Assembly: GCA_018398805.1 (NCBI GenBank)
Contig: JAGFBZ010000734.1
Span: 62,001 to 126,000 of the forward strand
DNA length: 64,000 bases
Direction: 5' to 3'
DNA from: Hirundichthys speculiger
Taxonomy: Eukaryota > Chordata > Actinopteri > Beloniformes > Exocoetidae
Shown here: in pieces, positions 34,530 through 46,580 of the stretch
Layout: every line of letters starts with the position of its first letter
How positions within the stretch are numbered: position 1 is the stretch's first letter
The notes under the pieces: generated by a model
Seen by the model: the letters and a program-made list of their open reading frames with translations, nothing else
Told to the model about the DNA's origin: nothing
Databases searched by the model: none
Translations under genes and position numbers: made by a program

Positions 34530-35460
34530 ATTAATTTTTTCAGGTTAGGGTCAGGTTTAAGTTCAGGGTTAGGTTCAAGTCATGTTAGGTTCAGGCTCAG
34601 GTTAGGTTCAGGTTAAGGTTCAGGTTAGGTTCAGGCTCAGGTTAGGTTCAGGTTCAGGCTCAGGTTAGAGTCAGGTTTAGGTTCAGGGTTAGGTTCAAGC
34701 CAGGTTAGGTTCAGGTTTAGGTTCAGGGTCAGGTTAGGTTCAAGTTAGAGTCAGGTTAAGGTTTAGGTTCAGGTTCAGGTTAGGGTCAGGTTTAGAGTCA
34801 GGTTCACGTTAGGTTCAGGTTAGAGTGAGGTTAAGATTCAGGTTAGGGTCAGGTTTAGAGTCAGGCTCAGGTAAGGGTCAGGTTTAGAGTCAGGCTCAGG
34901 TTAGGGTCATGTTTAGAGTCAGGTTCAGGTTAGGGTCAGGTTTAGAGTCAGGGTCAGGTTAGGGTCATGTTTAGAGTCAGGTTCAGGTTAGGGTCAGGTT
35001 TAGAGTCAGGTTCACGTTAGGTTCAGGTTAGAGTGAGGTTAAGATTCAGGTTAGGGTCAGGTTTAGAGTCAGGCTCAGGTAAGGGTCAGGTTTAGAGTCA
35101 GGCTCAGGTTAGGGTCATGTTTAGAGTCAGGTTCAGGTTAGGGTCAGGTTTAGAGTCAGGTTCAGGTTAGGGTCATGTTTAGAGTCAGGTTCTGGTTAGG
35201 GTCAGGTTTAGGTTCAGGCTCAGGTTAGGGTCATGTTTAGAGTCAGGTTCAGGTTAGGGTCAGGTTTAGGTTCAGGCTCAGGTTAGGGTCAGGTTTAGAG
35301 TCAGGCTCAGGTTAGGGTCATGTTCAGAGTCAGGTTCAGGTTAGGGTCAGGTTTAGAGTCAGGGTCAGGTTAGGTTCAGGTTCAGGTTCAGGTTAGCATC
35401 ATGTTTAGAGTCAGGCTCAGGTTAGGTTCAGGTTTAGAGTCAGGTTCAGGTTAGGGTCAG
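34530..35460 (+). repeat. Hexamer array (GGTTAG/GGTCAG/GTTCAG), telomere-like
   Basis: Six-base units of the pattern RKTYAG fill about 930 bp: GGTTAG, GGTCAG, GTTTAG, AGTCAG, GTTCAG. TTAGGG occurs many times but never as a pure telomeric run. A higher-order segment recurs about 208 bp apart (GGTTCACGTTAGGTTCAGG at 34801 and 35009). The plus strand is G/T-rich and C-poor. Confidence 0.9.
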
Positions 35461-36825
35461 CCAGGGCTGATCAACATAAACATTCCAGTATGAATGTCCC
35501 GGAGCTGTTTGTGTGTGGATGGAGGCTGGGAGACGACAAACCAAATCAACCGATGACTCAGATGTGTGAATTTCATTCGTAGGAATCATTTCAGCGAACC
35601 TCAGAGCAACACGTCCTCAACTGCACTCTGGTATTTCAAGTAAACATGTTCTGCTTTTTTCAAGTCGTTAAAAACAATTTAGAATCACGCATTCTTGAAT
35701 CTCTGTCATCAAATCAGTACAGGTTTGCAGGATTGTGACTTTTTGACATAAATTTGCTCATTTTCATTGTAAAATTTCAACATTTTGTCATGAAATCAGG
35801 AAAAAAAAATTAAAGAAATCCTCAGTCCAGTTCTTGAGGTTTAAGTTTCTGTTGTTTCATAAAGTCGCAGAGACAGACAGATATCATTGAAAAAGAAAAG
35901 AAAGCGCATCTAAATAAAAGACACTTTGGCCTGATTTCAGGTTGGAACATATGACACAAATAAAATAAAAACAAAGCAGTGATTCTTAGATTGGATTTGA
36001 CTTCTATTTCTTTCCAGACAGCACTTCATTTCCTCGTTAACGAATATATCCATTACTGCCGTTCAGGCCTGAAAACACCAGCCTGATTTGGGGCTGTAAT
36101 ATGTGGCATTGATCGCTCTCTGATCTGCATTATTGCAGTCGAAGCGTGAATTCAGAGAAAACGCAGCAGCTCAAAAACCTTTGCCAGTGATCATCTGAAG
36201 TGTAGGAGCATTTGAGAGAGACATCCAGCAAAGTGGTGCTCGGCAGGCGGTTCCAACTGGATGGAATTGGATTATCACTCCAGCACAACTGCATGAACAT
36301 GAGAGGAAAATATCCAGCAGCACAGCTCTGCAGGACTGCAGCCGAGCATCCCACACAGCGCTGAAGGAGTCCCTTTGCTGTTAGATGTGAAGAATTTGAA
36401 CAATTATAAGCTTAATAGATCAAATAAATAAATAGACATTTTGGGTCTGTTTTAGTGGGAACAGGAAAGTGTTGGTCAGTGAACATGAAGAGGTTTGGAA
36501 AGCTGATCAGCTGTCATCAGCAAGAGATGTTAGTTTAAGCTTCTGAAACTCACAATTACATTAAACACAATCTTTATTTTCCCTTAAAAACGGCCGTGTG
36601 AATTCTGCTCTGCATAACTACATTACTCTGACACCACTTATAAAAGTCGATCCTATATAGTTCAATCCTTTTCTTATGTTTTTGGTATTCTTGTTCTTGT
36701 GTTTATTCTTTTGTTCTTTTAGTATTGTGGTATTATCATTGTATTCATAAACTCTTTTTTAAGCTCTTTAACTCTTGCTACTATTTTGTCAAATAAGTGC
36801 TGGCCCTGAGTCAGGTGTATGTTCA
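35461..36825. other. Intronic sequence, nothing recognised
   Basis: No gene, RNA or element boundary is supported. Confidence 0.4.
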
Positions 36826-38550
36826 ATTTCAATCCAACTTTATTTGTAAAGCGTCAGTTACAGCACAAATTGTCTCTAGACCCAGAACATGACCCCCAAG
36901 CAAATATTTTGAACTAAAGTAGTATTAATAAACCCTAATTAAAGAAACGATGACAAGTAAAAAACTCCTGTAGTGAGAGAAAAACCTTTAAGCCAAACAG
37001 TGACAAGAAAAAACTCCCCTTTCAGAGGAAGAAACCTGTTGTTGCCCGGACGACGCCTGACATGGATGCTTCGCGCTGCTGCTCCGGGACTTATCCCTGC
37101 GAACCTGGACTCTGGACGCTCCAGTTTGTGCCCGGTTTGTGGTGATCTGCGGTCGGATGTCTACATACTGTCTGCAGGGGGCGGATAGGTCCTCTTGCGG
37201 CTGGTGGAGACCTGCCACCGCGGACATGGACGGTGTCGCTGGAGGCCAGTTCGGGAAAGCTAAGCTAAGTAGTCCTGAACTGCTACCCGCGGCAACCACC
37301 GCCACTGGATCCGGGCTGCAGCGTCACGGAGCCGGGACGGGAGCCCCCGACATAGCGGCGGCGGCATGCTGCCCCCGTCCAGTCTACACGCCGGATGGGT
37401 CAGCTGACCTGGCAGGGGCCGTCTGGTGACCTGGTGGGGCCCAGCACCGCCGGGGAGACGACAACAGCCTGGTCCGGTCCACATGATGAACCGGCCTCTG
37501 GGACGGTCGGCTCCGTCGCTCGCCGGACTGAATGGAGCTCGGTCTTCCCAGGGGAGACGGTCTGGTTTATCGGTGTTTCCTCCTCTGACCTGGAGATATC
37601 TCACTTGTCATCGTTTTGGAGATATACTGGTTCTAACGGCTGTTAACTGTTTTAACAGCCGTTAACGGCTGTTATCTGGAGTTAGCACTCGGACCACGAG
37701 ACCTGGCATGAAAAGGAGCACTGGACACTAGCAGCTCCCCTAGTACACTAGATTTTTCCTGGTGTACTGAAACTTGAATTTCCCCCTTGGGGGATTAATA
37801 AAGTATTTTGAATTGAATTGAATTGAACCTTGAGCAGGACCTAGAGACCTTCCTGATGAAGACCAGCCAGATAAGGAAAGAAAACAGGAGGGAGACAGGA
37901 CAGAGAGGAGAGGCACAGTTATATTGACAATATTACATAGGACGAAATACATCAATAATAGACAGATGGAGGTAAATGCTGGGATGGTCAGATGATGAAA
38001 CTGTAGGTTAGTATGTAGCTCTGGAAACTCTGGACTGAAAACAAAAAAGAACAAAAGTGAGAGGGGGCGCAAAACAGCACAAAAACTACAGTAACAATGA
38101 AGCTCAGTTACATTTATGAGGTTCTCTAATTAACTATGGATACAGGTGAAGGAAGAAGAGGAAAGAAAGGGAGAGTAGAGGGGTGAGGACACCAGTCAGT
38201 GGATCATGTTGGTGTCTCCCTGCAGCATAGACCTATAGAAGCATAGCTATGATGAGACTATGTTTCAGATAAGCCTGCTCTAGTTGTGTCTTCAGCTATT
38301 TCTATAACTGTAGCTGACTATTAGCCCTACACACTATTGTTGAGACTCACGGCTTTACTAAACAGAAAGGTTTTCAATTTAGTTTTAAAGGTGGAGGTGG
38401 TGTCAGCCTCCTGAACCCAAACTGGTAGCTGGTTCCATAGTAAAGGTGTCTGATAGCATTAGGCCTGTCCTCCAAATCTACTTTACAAATCTAGAGCAGA
38501 GAGCTCTGTAAGGTGCATCAGGTGTTATCAGGTCTGGTAAATAATTTTAA
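36826..38550 (-). mobile_element. L2-like LINE 3' region, minus strand, interrupted
   Basis: Reading the minus strand from about 38550, the sequence passes a CAGGAGGCTGACACCACC-type block, then CTGGTCTTCATCAGGAAGGT and CTCAAGGTT, with a break, then TTTCTTCCTCTGAAAGGGG, and ends in a GATTGAAATTGAA tail at 36826. It is the same family as 12110-12457. The break (37038-37825) is a later insertion flanked by AACCT. Confidence 0.65.
37038..37825 (+). mobile_element. GC-rich retroelement insertion with (TTGAA)n tail
   Basis: AACCT lies on both sides (37033-37037 and 37826-37830). The host L2-like sequence is continuous when the insert is removed. The insert is GC-rich at its 5' side (TGTTGCCCGGACGACGCCTG) and ends with CCCCCTTGGGGGATTAATAA, AGTATTTTG and TTGAA repeats, a LINE/SINE-type 3' terminus. 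The protein content is not recognised. It contains TAACGGCTGTTAACTG-type short inverted repeats near 37635-37675. Confidence 0.6.
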
Positions 38551-39727
38551 CTTCTGTATTTCGCATAGAAACCAAAATAACAGTCAAAATTGCAAAGATC
38601 TTTGATGGTTTAACATCTGTCAAACATAAAAACACATTTAAAAAAAGCTCTCTACATAATTTTCCACATTCAGATGTGCTAAAACTGAAATGAACACGTA
38701 AAAATGTGGTGCTTCAAGTACATTAGATTTTGGATTGTGATTTGCACCATGGATGACGCTGAAGTATGATTTGACTTCAGCGTCACTTCAGCACTCTATT
38801 GACTTAATGTAGAAATGAACGTGATGGTACCAGTTCCTCCATAAACCAGTCATTCAGATCAGACAATCTATATAATTAATCACTGAATCTATAACAATGG
38901 CAGCTTTGGTAGAATCAGAAAGGAACAAGTTTTTAGGGACCACAGTGATGTTTTATCCCATGATGATGACAGCTGACAGCTGTTTTAGATCTCTAACAGC
39001 TGTCCTCTTAAAGTCTGTGTTGAGTTGGGTCTGACTTTGGAGAGAGAGAGAGAGACGAGGAGATACTGAGCATCAGCTGTTCCTTTCCAGGTGCTGACAA
39101 CACTGGGTTTCCTGAGTCATGGACTGAACACACATTGATATCAAGGCTCCATCTGAACATGAATCTGTGGATGTTAACAGGAAGAACTTCCATGCATAAA
39201 CATGTTAATAATATGTGATGAACAAATGCTCCTGACTGATGTTGGTTCCAGGTGTCCTGGGTCAACCACCACTCAGATATCTACTAACAGCATGGGGGGG
39301 GCTCATCAGGTGACAGCAGTTATCTGTAGACATGTCTGTTAATCTCCCATCACCAACCACAGACTGACTGACAGCAGATACAATAATCTCCATTGTTGGA
39401 CTCTGACTGCTGCAGAGAGACCAGGCGGTTGAGACGTTGGTGGAGCTGCCTTGACAGGACCTTGACAGGAGCAGATGGTGAGATCATCAACCCCAGATCC
39501 TCCACCTGTTCTGGTGACACTCTACTGGTGACCAGCAGCTCTCTGCTTCACCTCCACCCTTCTGACAGACTGTTTTTTTGGTCATTAACAGAGTGGTTTT
39601 CTGGGCCCACTGCACACTCATCACCACATCTTTATGTTTTACTATTTATGCCAGAAGACAACTTACCAAATACAATGTTTTTCCAGGCCTCAACTCCAGA
39701 AAGTAGCGTTTCGAGTTCACACACTGT
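38551..39727. other. Intronic sequence, nothing recognised
   Basis: No gene or element is supported. A GA-dinucleotide run is at about 39042-39054. Confidence 0.4.
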
Positions 39728-39732
39728 GAAAT

Positions 39733-40482
39733 TGTGACGTGGGGGAGGAACTGAACCCAAAAGCAGCCAGACAAGGGAAACTGTTAAACAGGGTTTATTG
39801 AAAAGCACAGAGCAGGAGCGAAGATACTCCAGAGTCCAGGGAAAACGAGGGAGCGTACCGATCCATGGGCTGGTGTGAAGCACAAAGGAAGCCTCTCTGC
39901 ATGGGCAGCAACACTCTGGCACTGAGGCTGAAGCAGTGTTGCAAATGTTAAAATTGAAATATCGTGCAGAGACCCCAAAATTATCATATTTTAGCCCAAA
40001 CTATTGTACACTAAGTCCAACCATGACGCGACTAAAATTACATGCGCTTTGGCTGTGTTTGGTCTTGTTTGTAGCGGTAGGAGTTGTCAGAGCCTTCTTC
40101 TTCTTCGCATTAGCATTACAGTAGTTGGCCTCCCAATTTTAATGCACTATCGCCACCTTCCACTCTAGCTCACAAGTGACACTACATGAACACATTTCAC
40201 TTCCTATGGCCGCTTCACAATAAAAGCACCCTATCATTTTGTTGCTTAAAAGCTTTTAATTTGAAATAGTTAAACAGGTGTTTCATGGAAAGGTCGAAAA
40301 ATCCTACAAAGGGCTATATTATTGTACAAATACGATAATTATCATACATCTGGCAACACTGGGCTGAAGTCTGCAGTGATTTTATAGACCAGGGGATGTT
40401 GACTGGGGGCAGGTGAATGTGATCAACCTCAGTGCCATAGGCGGGAAGGAGAGCAGCCTCTGGGGAAGTCGTGATCGCCACA
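39733..40482 (-). mobile_element. Solo LTR (TG...CA, 5-bp TSD), interrupted by a hAT
   Basis: The direct repeat GAAAT is at 39728-39732 and 40483-40487. The element begins TGTGACG and ends CGCCACA, that is TG...CA with imperfect inverted ends. On the minus strand an AATAAA (about 39793) is present, giving the orientation. Without the hAT it is about 314 bp, a plausible LTR length. No internal retroviral or gag-pol sequence is adjacent, so it is a solo LTR left by recombination. Confidence 0.65.
39934..40361. mobile_element. hAT MITE (CAGTGTTGC), 428 bp, inside the solo LTR
   Basis: The TSD GGCTGAAG is at 39926-39933 and 40362-40369. The ends are CAGTGTTGCAAATG and CAGTGTTGCCAGATG (inward). 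There is no coding capacity. It must be younger than the LTR it interrupts. Confidence 0.85.
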
Positions 40483-40487
40483 GAAAT

Positions 40488-41325
40488 CTGTCTTTTACTG
40501 CTTGTTTTTGACATTTTCTTTGTTTAAATGACTAGTTTTCCCCTGTTCAGATTGATCTGTTTGTGGGAGGATACAGGACGGAGTGCTGTGCCCATGCACA
40601 TGCACTCAATTTCAAGTTTACTGTGATGTACTAAGAAAATGCGTGTAGATTCGCCTGTACGTAAAGGTTTAGGACATCTGAATCGCTTTGTGAGTACGGA
40701 AATTTCGACGCAAAGATTTAGCGTGAAATCCACATTGGTCTGAGTACAGAAGGATCCTGGAGATCTCCAACAGTTCACCACCGATGTTCCAGCTTATTAC
40801 CAGTGCTGATTTGACTGACTTTCAACTCACCTCGCCATATGCCTGTAATTCTCCAGAAATAATCCTCTGTGAGGAAAAAAAAAAAACCCCAGAAATAGCA
40901 AAAGAAGTTATTTTCTGCTTCTCAGAGACAGATAAAACAGAACAGATGCTTCTGTCTACAAGAGCTGAACAGCCAGCTGACAGCACTGTGGACTAAATAT
41001 AGAAGATCTTCTTTTGACCTTTCCAGTCACAAAATGGACGATCACTTAAATGCAAAATAAATAAAGAAAAAATGTCAAATTGCGAGAAAAGAAATATGAC
41101 TCAAATATTTGACAACAGCTGTGATTTACAACCCCAAATCATGAAAGTCTGGGATGATACAGATTACACTGACCACTGACCACGATGGAGGTGAATTTAA
41201 TCCCCAAATTATATACAAGATCAGAGAGGCCATTTATTCACATCACATGAATGAGCGGATGCTGGAAAAGGACAGTGTTCAATAGGAAACAATCACTTTT
41301 AACAGTCATATGAACCTTGAGATAA
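40488..41325. other. Intronic sequence, nothing recognised
   Basis: No feature is supported. Confidence 0.4.
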
Positions 41326-41329
41326 CGTC

Positions 41330-41700
41330 TCCTGATAGGAGCCTCCATGTGGTGCTGAGCCAGGTTCTAGGCTGGTAGTTGGATGGTATCATTTCCTTCT
41401 GGGGGTCCTTCATGATGAGGACTGTCCAGCCTTGGGTTAGTCACTCTGGTGGGTCCCTGACTGTAGCAGCTGGTTCATTTGTGCTGCCAGGTGTTCATGG
41501 AGTACAGTTAGGTTCTTGAGCCAGTAGGTGGGCATCATGTCAGGTCCTGGTGCTGTCCAGCTCTTCATTTGTGACACTCTTTTCTGGATGTCTGCCACTG
41601 TGATGACTACTGGGTCCTGATCTGGGAGGTTGCTGCTGCCTCCTTACTGCCCTGCCCTTAGAGTAGACCTTGGACAGGTTGTTGGAGAAAATCTAATTCC
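41330..41700 (-). pseudogene. R4/Dong (Rex6)-like LINE RT fragment
   Basis: In shifting minus-strand frames: MKSWTAPGPDMMPTYWLKN, LTVLHEHLAAQMNQLL, WLTQGWTVLIMKDPQK and PSNYQPRTWLSTTW. APGPDM...YWLKKL and WLTEGRTVLIPKDP are hallmarks of the Dong/R4 RT fingers region by recollection. It is short, with stops and frame shifts, so it is a dead fragment. Confidence 0.65.
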
Positions 41701-44135
41701 AGATCCAGATTAACCCAGGTGATGTCCAAGTACTCATTCTGAGGTGTAGGCATGTCGTGTAAAGGATCCACCTCGACATCAGGATCACCCTGACCGGGGT
41801 TTGAACCCCTGATTTTTTCTGTTTCAGAGTCAGTAGTGGCCTCCTGGGACTACGAGCATGAAGCTCCCACTGTAAAATTGATGGCTAATTTCTCTCATGA
41901 TACATTTGATAACATGTATGTTTACTTTATTTCCAAATGAAGCCAAGGTTTACATACTGCAATACAGATACGTCATTGGCTGCTGATTTAACAAACTAAT
42001 GTGTATCACTGCAACTGCCCACTTCCTAAAACCTGTCAGACTGGAGAGTCCTTTAGCACGACCTATAAGTCAAACCCAGATATCCACACAAACACAGTGT
42101 GGAGTCAAAGCACAGTGGGGCAGGGAGAAAGTTCAGGCCACCAGAAACATGTAAGCAAAAACTGTTAAGAGAGCACTTGGAATGAAAGAGTACAACAGTT
42201 CAGTCGTGCAAACCCAAGCAGATCATACACAGATGTCCAGATGTGTGATTACTCATCAGTTTTTCCATATATAACATGGTGTGTGCGTGTGTGTGTGTGT
42301 GAGATGGAGATGGACAAGGAGGGGGAGGGAGTGTTTAGGTGAATGAGCACACTATGTGCTAACTTTATTTAGAAATAAAGTCTGCTGAAAGACGTTCATT
42401 ACAGTGATGCCACATAAAATAATAAATATGTGTTATATTAATAAAGATACATTTTTGCCATCCCTATTTTCTTAATAAAAAGTTAATGACATAGATGTGG
42501 CTAAACCTTTTTCTCTTAATTTGATGTCTATGCAGTTTGATCTTGCAGCAGATGTTAGTTTTCTTGTTTGTGTGAGTTCACCAACCTTCTCTGACAGTCT
42601 GAGCTCACGTACTTTAATAAAACCTGAAACTCTGACGCCAACAGAGACTAAAATCACTGACTGTGAGGCCTGAAAGGACACACGGACAAATTGTGGTGTG
42701 TGTAGATGAATATGTGGTGGTTGGTGTGACGTTTGATGCCACCCCACCTCTACACGCCAGAACTCAGCAGCCCAGCAGACACACTTAGCAGACAGTGTCA
42801 TGCAGACCTCCACCAGTGCTCTGGACTTCCTCCAGGCCCAACAGGAACCACCCAGTCTGGTCAATCCCTCCAAAGCCATAACTGGCAACGAGCCCACCAC
42901 TCCACAGAACCAACGGATCGGCCCAGAATCCAAGGGAGGGCACCAGCCAGCAACACCAGAGCACACCAGAAGGGTCCTACACCCGCACCACCACCGCCCA
43001 TCCAGAACAGAGACACCAGACCCTCAGAGAGACCCCAGAACCACCAAGGGCTGTAAGTTTACTTGTGACTTGAAGGTTTTAAATCCATAATCTGAGAACA
43101 GATGAAAACTGACCCTTTTATTTGAATGTATTTTGTTAATGTTTAATGAACGTGTTCAGTTCAGTGTGTGGCCCTTTAACTACATCAAAACAAGTTGACC
43201 ACCAAAGACCTGCAGGGTGTGTTGAGCTGAATCCGTGTACCCGACCGTCACTGGCACGGGTCACTGTGGTTTTACAGTTTTTACAGCGTCATGTTTGATG
43301 TGGCTCCTCATAAAGCTCTGCTGCTATTAAACAGCTGCACCCGTAACTTCCATGTATGTACAGCATCTGAAGTCACGCTGGGTGAGCACTGTTGGTAATA
43401 AAAACTGGTCCAGCTCCGTGGGTCAGTTCCCGTGTCCTTACATGGGGAACTGAAGAACTCAGGACGGTGCTGAACTGGCAGGACGGGTGCAGTCACTGTT
43501 GCACTGATACAAACAGGCTCTGCTCGTTGGCTCGTGCACATTTCTGACTCGTACACCTGGACACCAGCAGAGACGGCCAGGTGCAGATCACTCACTTTAC
43601 CTGGAACTGTACAGAAAAACCCACTCAAAGCTTCTTTGTACCTCTTTTGAAATCAGTGGCCGTGATTTCCATTTGATTTTCCTGAAGGTCCACTGGGACT
43701 GAGTGAAACGAAACACGTCCTTTTAATTGGTCTGCGATGGTTTTCCTTTGGAATTCTGGGTACCGTCTGCCAACACAGACACGAGCGCACAGGCCGCTCG
43801 CTGAGACGCCAGCAGTCACTGGTAACCAAGTATTGATCCTGTTCAAAGTGCACTTACCAGGAGTGGTGGAGGACTGGGGGGGGGGGTGAGAGATGGATGG
43901 GAAGGGAGATGGAGGATGGGAAAACAAAAGCTCTGATGTAAATTTCCAGCTTTTTTAGCGTTCCCATGTGAGCAGACTGGAAACATGAAGGCAGCATTCA
44001 TAATGAAGCAGGAGCTGCACGGTGAAAAAGCTGAGCTGGACGATCTGCTCCTACTGGATTTGATTCACTGATCCTGATCTCATCATGCTTTTAATCTGAA
44101 CAAAATAATCATTCTGGGAGCATCTGAGGAAGCTA
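41701..44135. other. Intronic sequence, low information
   Basis: No gene is supported. It includes a (GT)n run at 42281-42301, a proline/threonine-biased C-rich stretch at 42730-43050 with no known domain, a G run at 43876-43886, and a B-box-like GGTTCAAACC on minus at about 41811 without an A box. Confidence 0.4.
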
Positions 44136-44139
44136 AGGA

Positions 44140-44345
44140 AGCTAAATAGTGCACAACAGCAACTTCTGGCTTATGGTCTTATGACAGCAAAAAAAACTGA
44201 TCCTACTGAACTGGAAGAAGAAAGAGGTCACCTCATTTAAACAATGGCTGACTGATTTGACAGACACCTTACATTTGGAGAGGATTCGATTCATTTTGAA
44301 AGATAAATTGAAGGACTTTGATCAAATCTGGCAACCTTTGGTCTC
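44140..44345 (+). pseudogene. L1-type LINE ORF2 C-terminal scrap
   Basis: In shifting plus frames: TAKKTDPTELEEER (or ILLNWKKKEVTSFKQW) followed by LTDLTDTLHLERIRFILKDK and LKDFDQIWQP. The W-x-KK...W...LE+I...F...W pattern is the extreme C-terminus of fish L1 ORF2. There is no other L1 sequence next to it. Confidence 0.6.
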
Positions 44346-45770
44346 TCAATTAGAAAGAGAATCTGCACTTCACTGCTTTGGTTTATTTGGATCCACCACT
44401 GTGGCGTGTCGATATACAGCGTAGTATGGCCATCAAAGTCCATCTTTGGAAGTGTTTCAGAAGCAGTAACGGTATTAACGCTCTTGTTTCCTGTACGGTG
44501 CAGAGCCTGAACCTTCTGAGGAGGACAACACCAGCACAAATACTCAATCTAGGTTAACAAATCTGCAGAAATGAAAAAAGAAAGAAAGTACTCTGAAAGT
44601 ACTTCTTTCTCTCCATCACATCTTCTGGTGTTGCTGTCTGATGATTGCTGCTCGCCTCTCCCTCGCTGCAGGACACCACTTACCAGACGTGGAGGTCTGT
44701 GTCTACACTTGAAGATGATGCAGCAGGCAGATGGGCGATGGTGGATTGAATATTGTATTTGTATGGATTTTACATCAGGAGTTAGTGATTCATTGTTCGG
44801 TTTTAAGGCCAGGAAAGATAACCTTGAGAGAAGGGAACTGATTTGGTCACACAGTGAGCCACAGGAAAAGAAAAACTTTTATTAAGAGTGGCCAAACAAT
44901 GCAGATTATTTCAAAAAAATCTGTTTATTTGTTCTTTTCTTTTTTGTTAGCAGCACTTCTTCAATAACCAGCAAATCAGCAATAATACAGTGATCGAAAG
45001 CACATATCCTGTTCCAGTCAGCTGTATGAGTGACAGAAACCTGGCTCATTCTGAGCTGGTGACCACCAGTCATCACCAGCAACACCCTCCTCGTCTGTCT
45101 CCAACTTCCTGTTTCCAAAACCTCAACAGCCGTCTCACATCTCAAACACTTCGACCCCACGGCTCAACACTCAAGCCTCTCCTCAGGATTTGGCAGTTTG
45201 TCCAACCCACGCTCACACCGCTGCGTTTTAATGCTGCAATCTGCTTCTGTCACTTTTGAGATCGTGACACCGGGAGCCAGAACTAACAGCAGGGATGTCC
45301 TTTTATTTCTCTGACAATAACAACAATAACAATTTCTCTGAGCAAAAAAAAGAAGTGCTGCACAAAGCAAGACAATCAAAAAAAAAGCAATAATCCAAAG
45401 AAAGTGAGGTGCTGAGAGCAGCCAGGAGAAGGACAACAAGTTTGAGGAGCAACAGAGAAGAACAAAGACACAGCTGGGAAGACTGACAAACAAACCAGAG
45501 GAGCAGGACAAATACAAATAAAACCCACTCCATATACATCTGTGAAACACCAGGCAGATATAAATGAAATTTAATCTTGCAGCAGAAGAAACTTTTCTTG
45601 TGACTGTCAGTGATTCGTCATCTCAGATTATTTCAACAGCTGCCCAGTTCTCAATTTTATTCAATTTATTTTGTCCAAAAACAAAAGAGTGCCAGTAAAC
45701 CAAGACAAAATCCCAACAAAGAAGGAGAAATGAGAAACCAGGTGATGACGGCTTTATCTGGACCAGCAGC
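44346..45770. other. Intronic sequence, nothing recognised
   Basis: No gene or element is supported on either strand. Confidence 0.35.
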
Positions 45771-45774
45771 GAAC

Positions 45775-46580
45775 TGGTAAACCTGACTGGTAAACCTGAC
45801 TGTTAATCTGACTGATAAACCTGACTGATAAACCTGACGGGTAAACCTGACTGTTAATCTGACTGATAAACCTGACTGATAAACCTGACTGGTAAACCTG
45901 ACTGTTAACCTGACTGATAAACCTGACTGGTAAACCTGACTGTTAACTGACTGATAAATCTGACTGATAAACCTGACTGGTAAACCTGACTGTTAACCTG
46001 ACTGATAAACCTGACTGGTAAACCTGACTGTTAACCTGACTGATAAACCTGACGGGTAAACCTGACTGTTAAACTGACTGATAAATCTGACTGATAAACC
46101 TGACTGGTAAACCTGACTGTTAACCTGACTGATAAACCTGACTGTTAAACTGATTGTTAACCTGACTGGTAAACCTGACTGTTAACCTGACTGATAAACC
46201 TGACTGATAAACCTGACTGTTAACCTGACTGATAAACCTGACTGGTAAACCTGACTGTTAACCTGACTGATAAACCTGACTGGTAAACCTGACTGTTAAC
46301 CTGACTGATAAACCTGACTGTTAAACTGATTGTTAACCTGACTGGTAAACCTGACTGTTAACCTGACTGATAAACCTGACGGGTAAACCTGACTGTTAAA
46401 CTGACTGATAAATCTGACTGATAAACCTGACTGGTAAACCTGACTGTTAACCTGACTGATAAACCTGACTGTTAAACTGATTGTTAACCTGACTGGTAAA
46501 CCTGACTGTTAACCTGACTGATAAACCTGACTGATAAACCTGACTGTTAACCTGACTGATAAACCTGACTGGTAATCCTG
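45775..46580 (+). repeat. 12/13-bp minisatellite (CTGACTGATAAAC)
   Basis: Units CTGACTGATAAAC, CTGACTGGTAAAC (13 bp) and CTGACTGTTAAC (12 bp) follow one another for about 800 bp, often in the order GAT-GGT-GTT. Longer blocks recur (for example around GTTAAACTGATTGTTAACC, seen three times), giving a higher-order structure. Confidence 0.95.

Noticed and set aside
41790..41870. tRNA gene on minus (GGTTCAAACC B box)
   Set aside because: No acceptor stem, A box or anticodon arm can be formed. At most it is a SINE scrap.
42733..43056. Proline/threonine-rich 107-residue frame as a host exon
   Set aside because: It has low-complexity composition, no splice-site pairing and no recognised family.
17030..46580. 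CRISPR-like arrays
   Set aside because: The repeats are contiguous tandem units without unique spacers, and the genome is eukaryotic.
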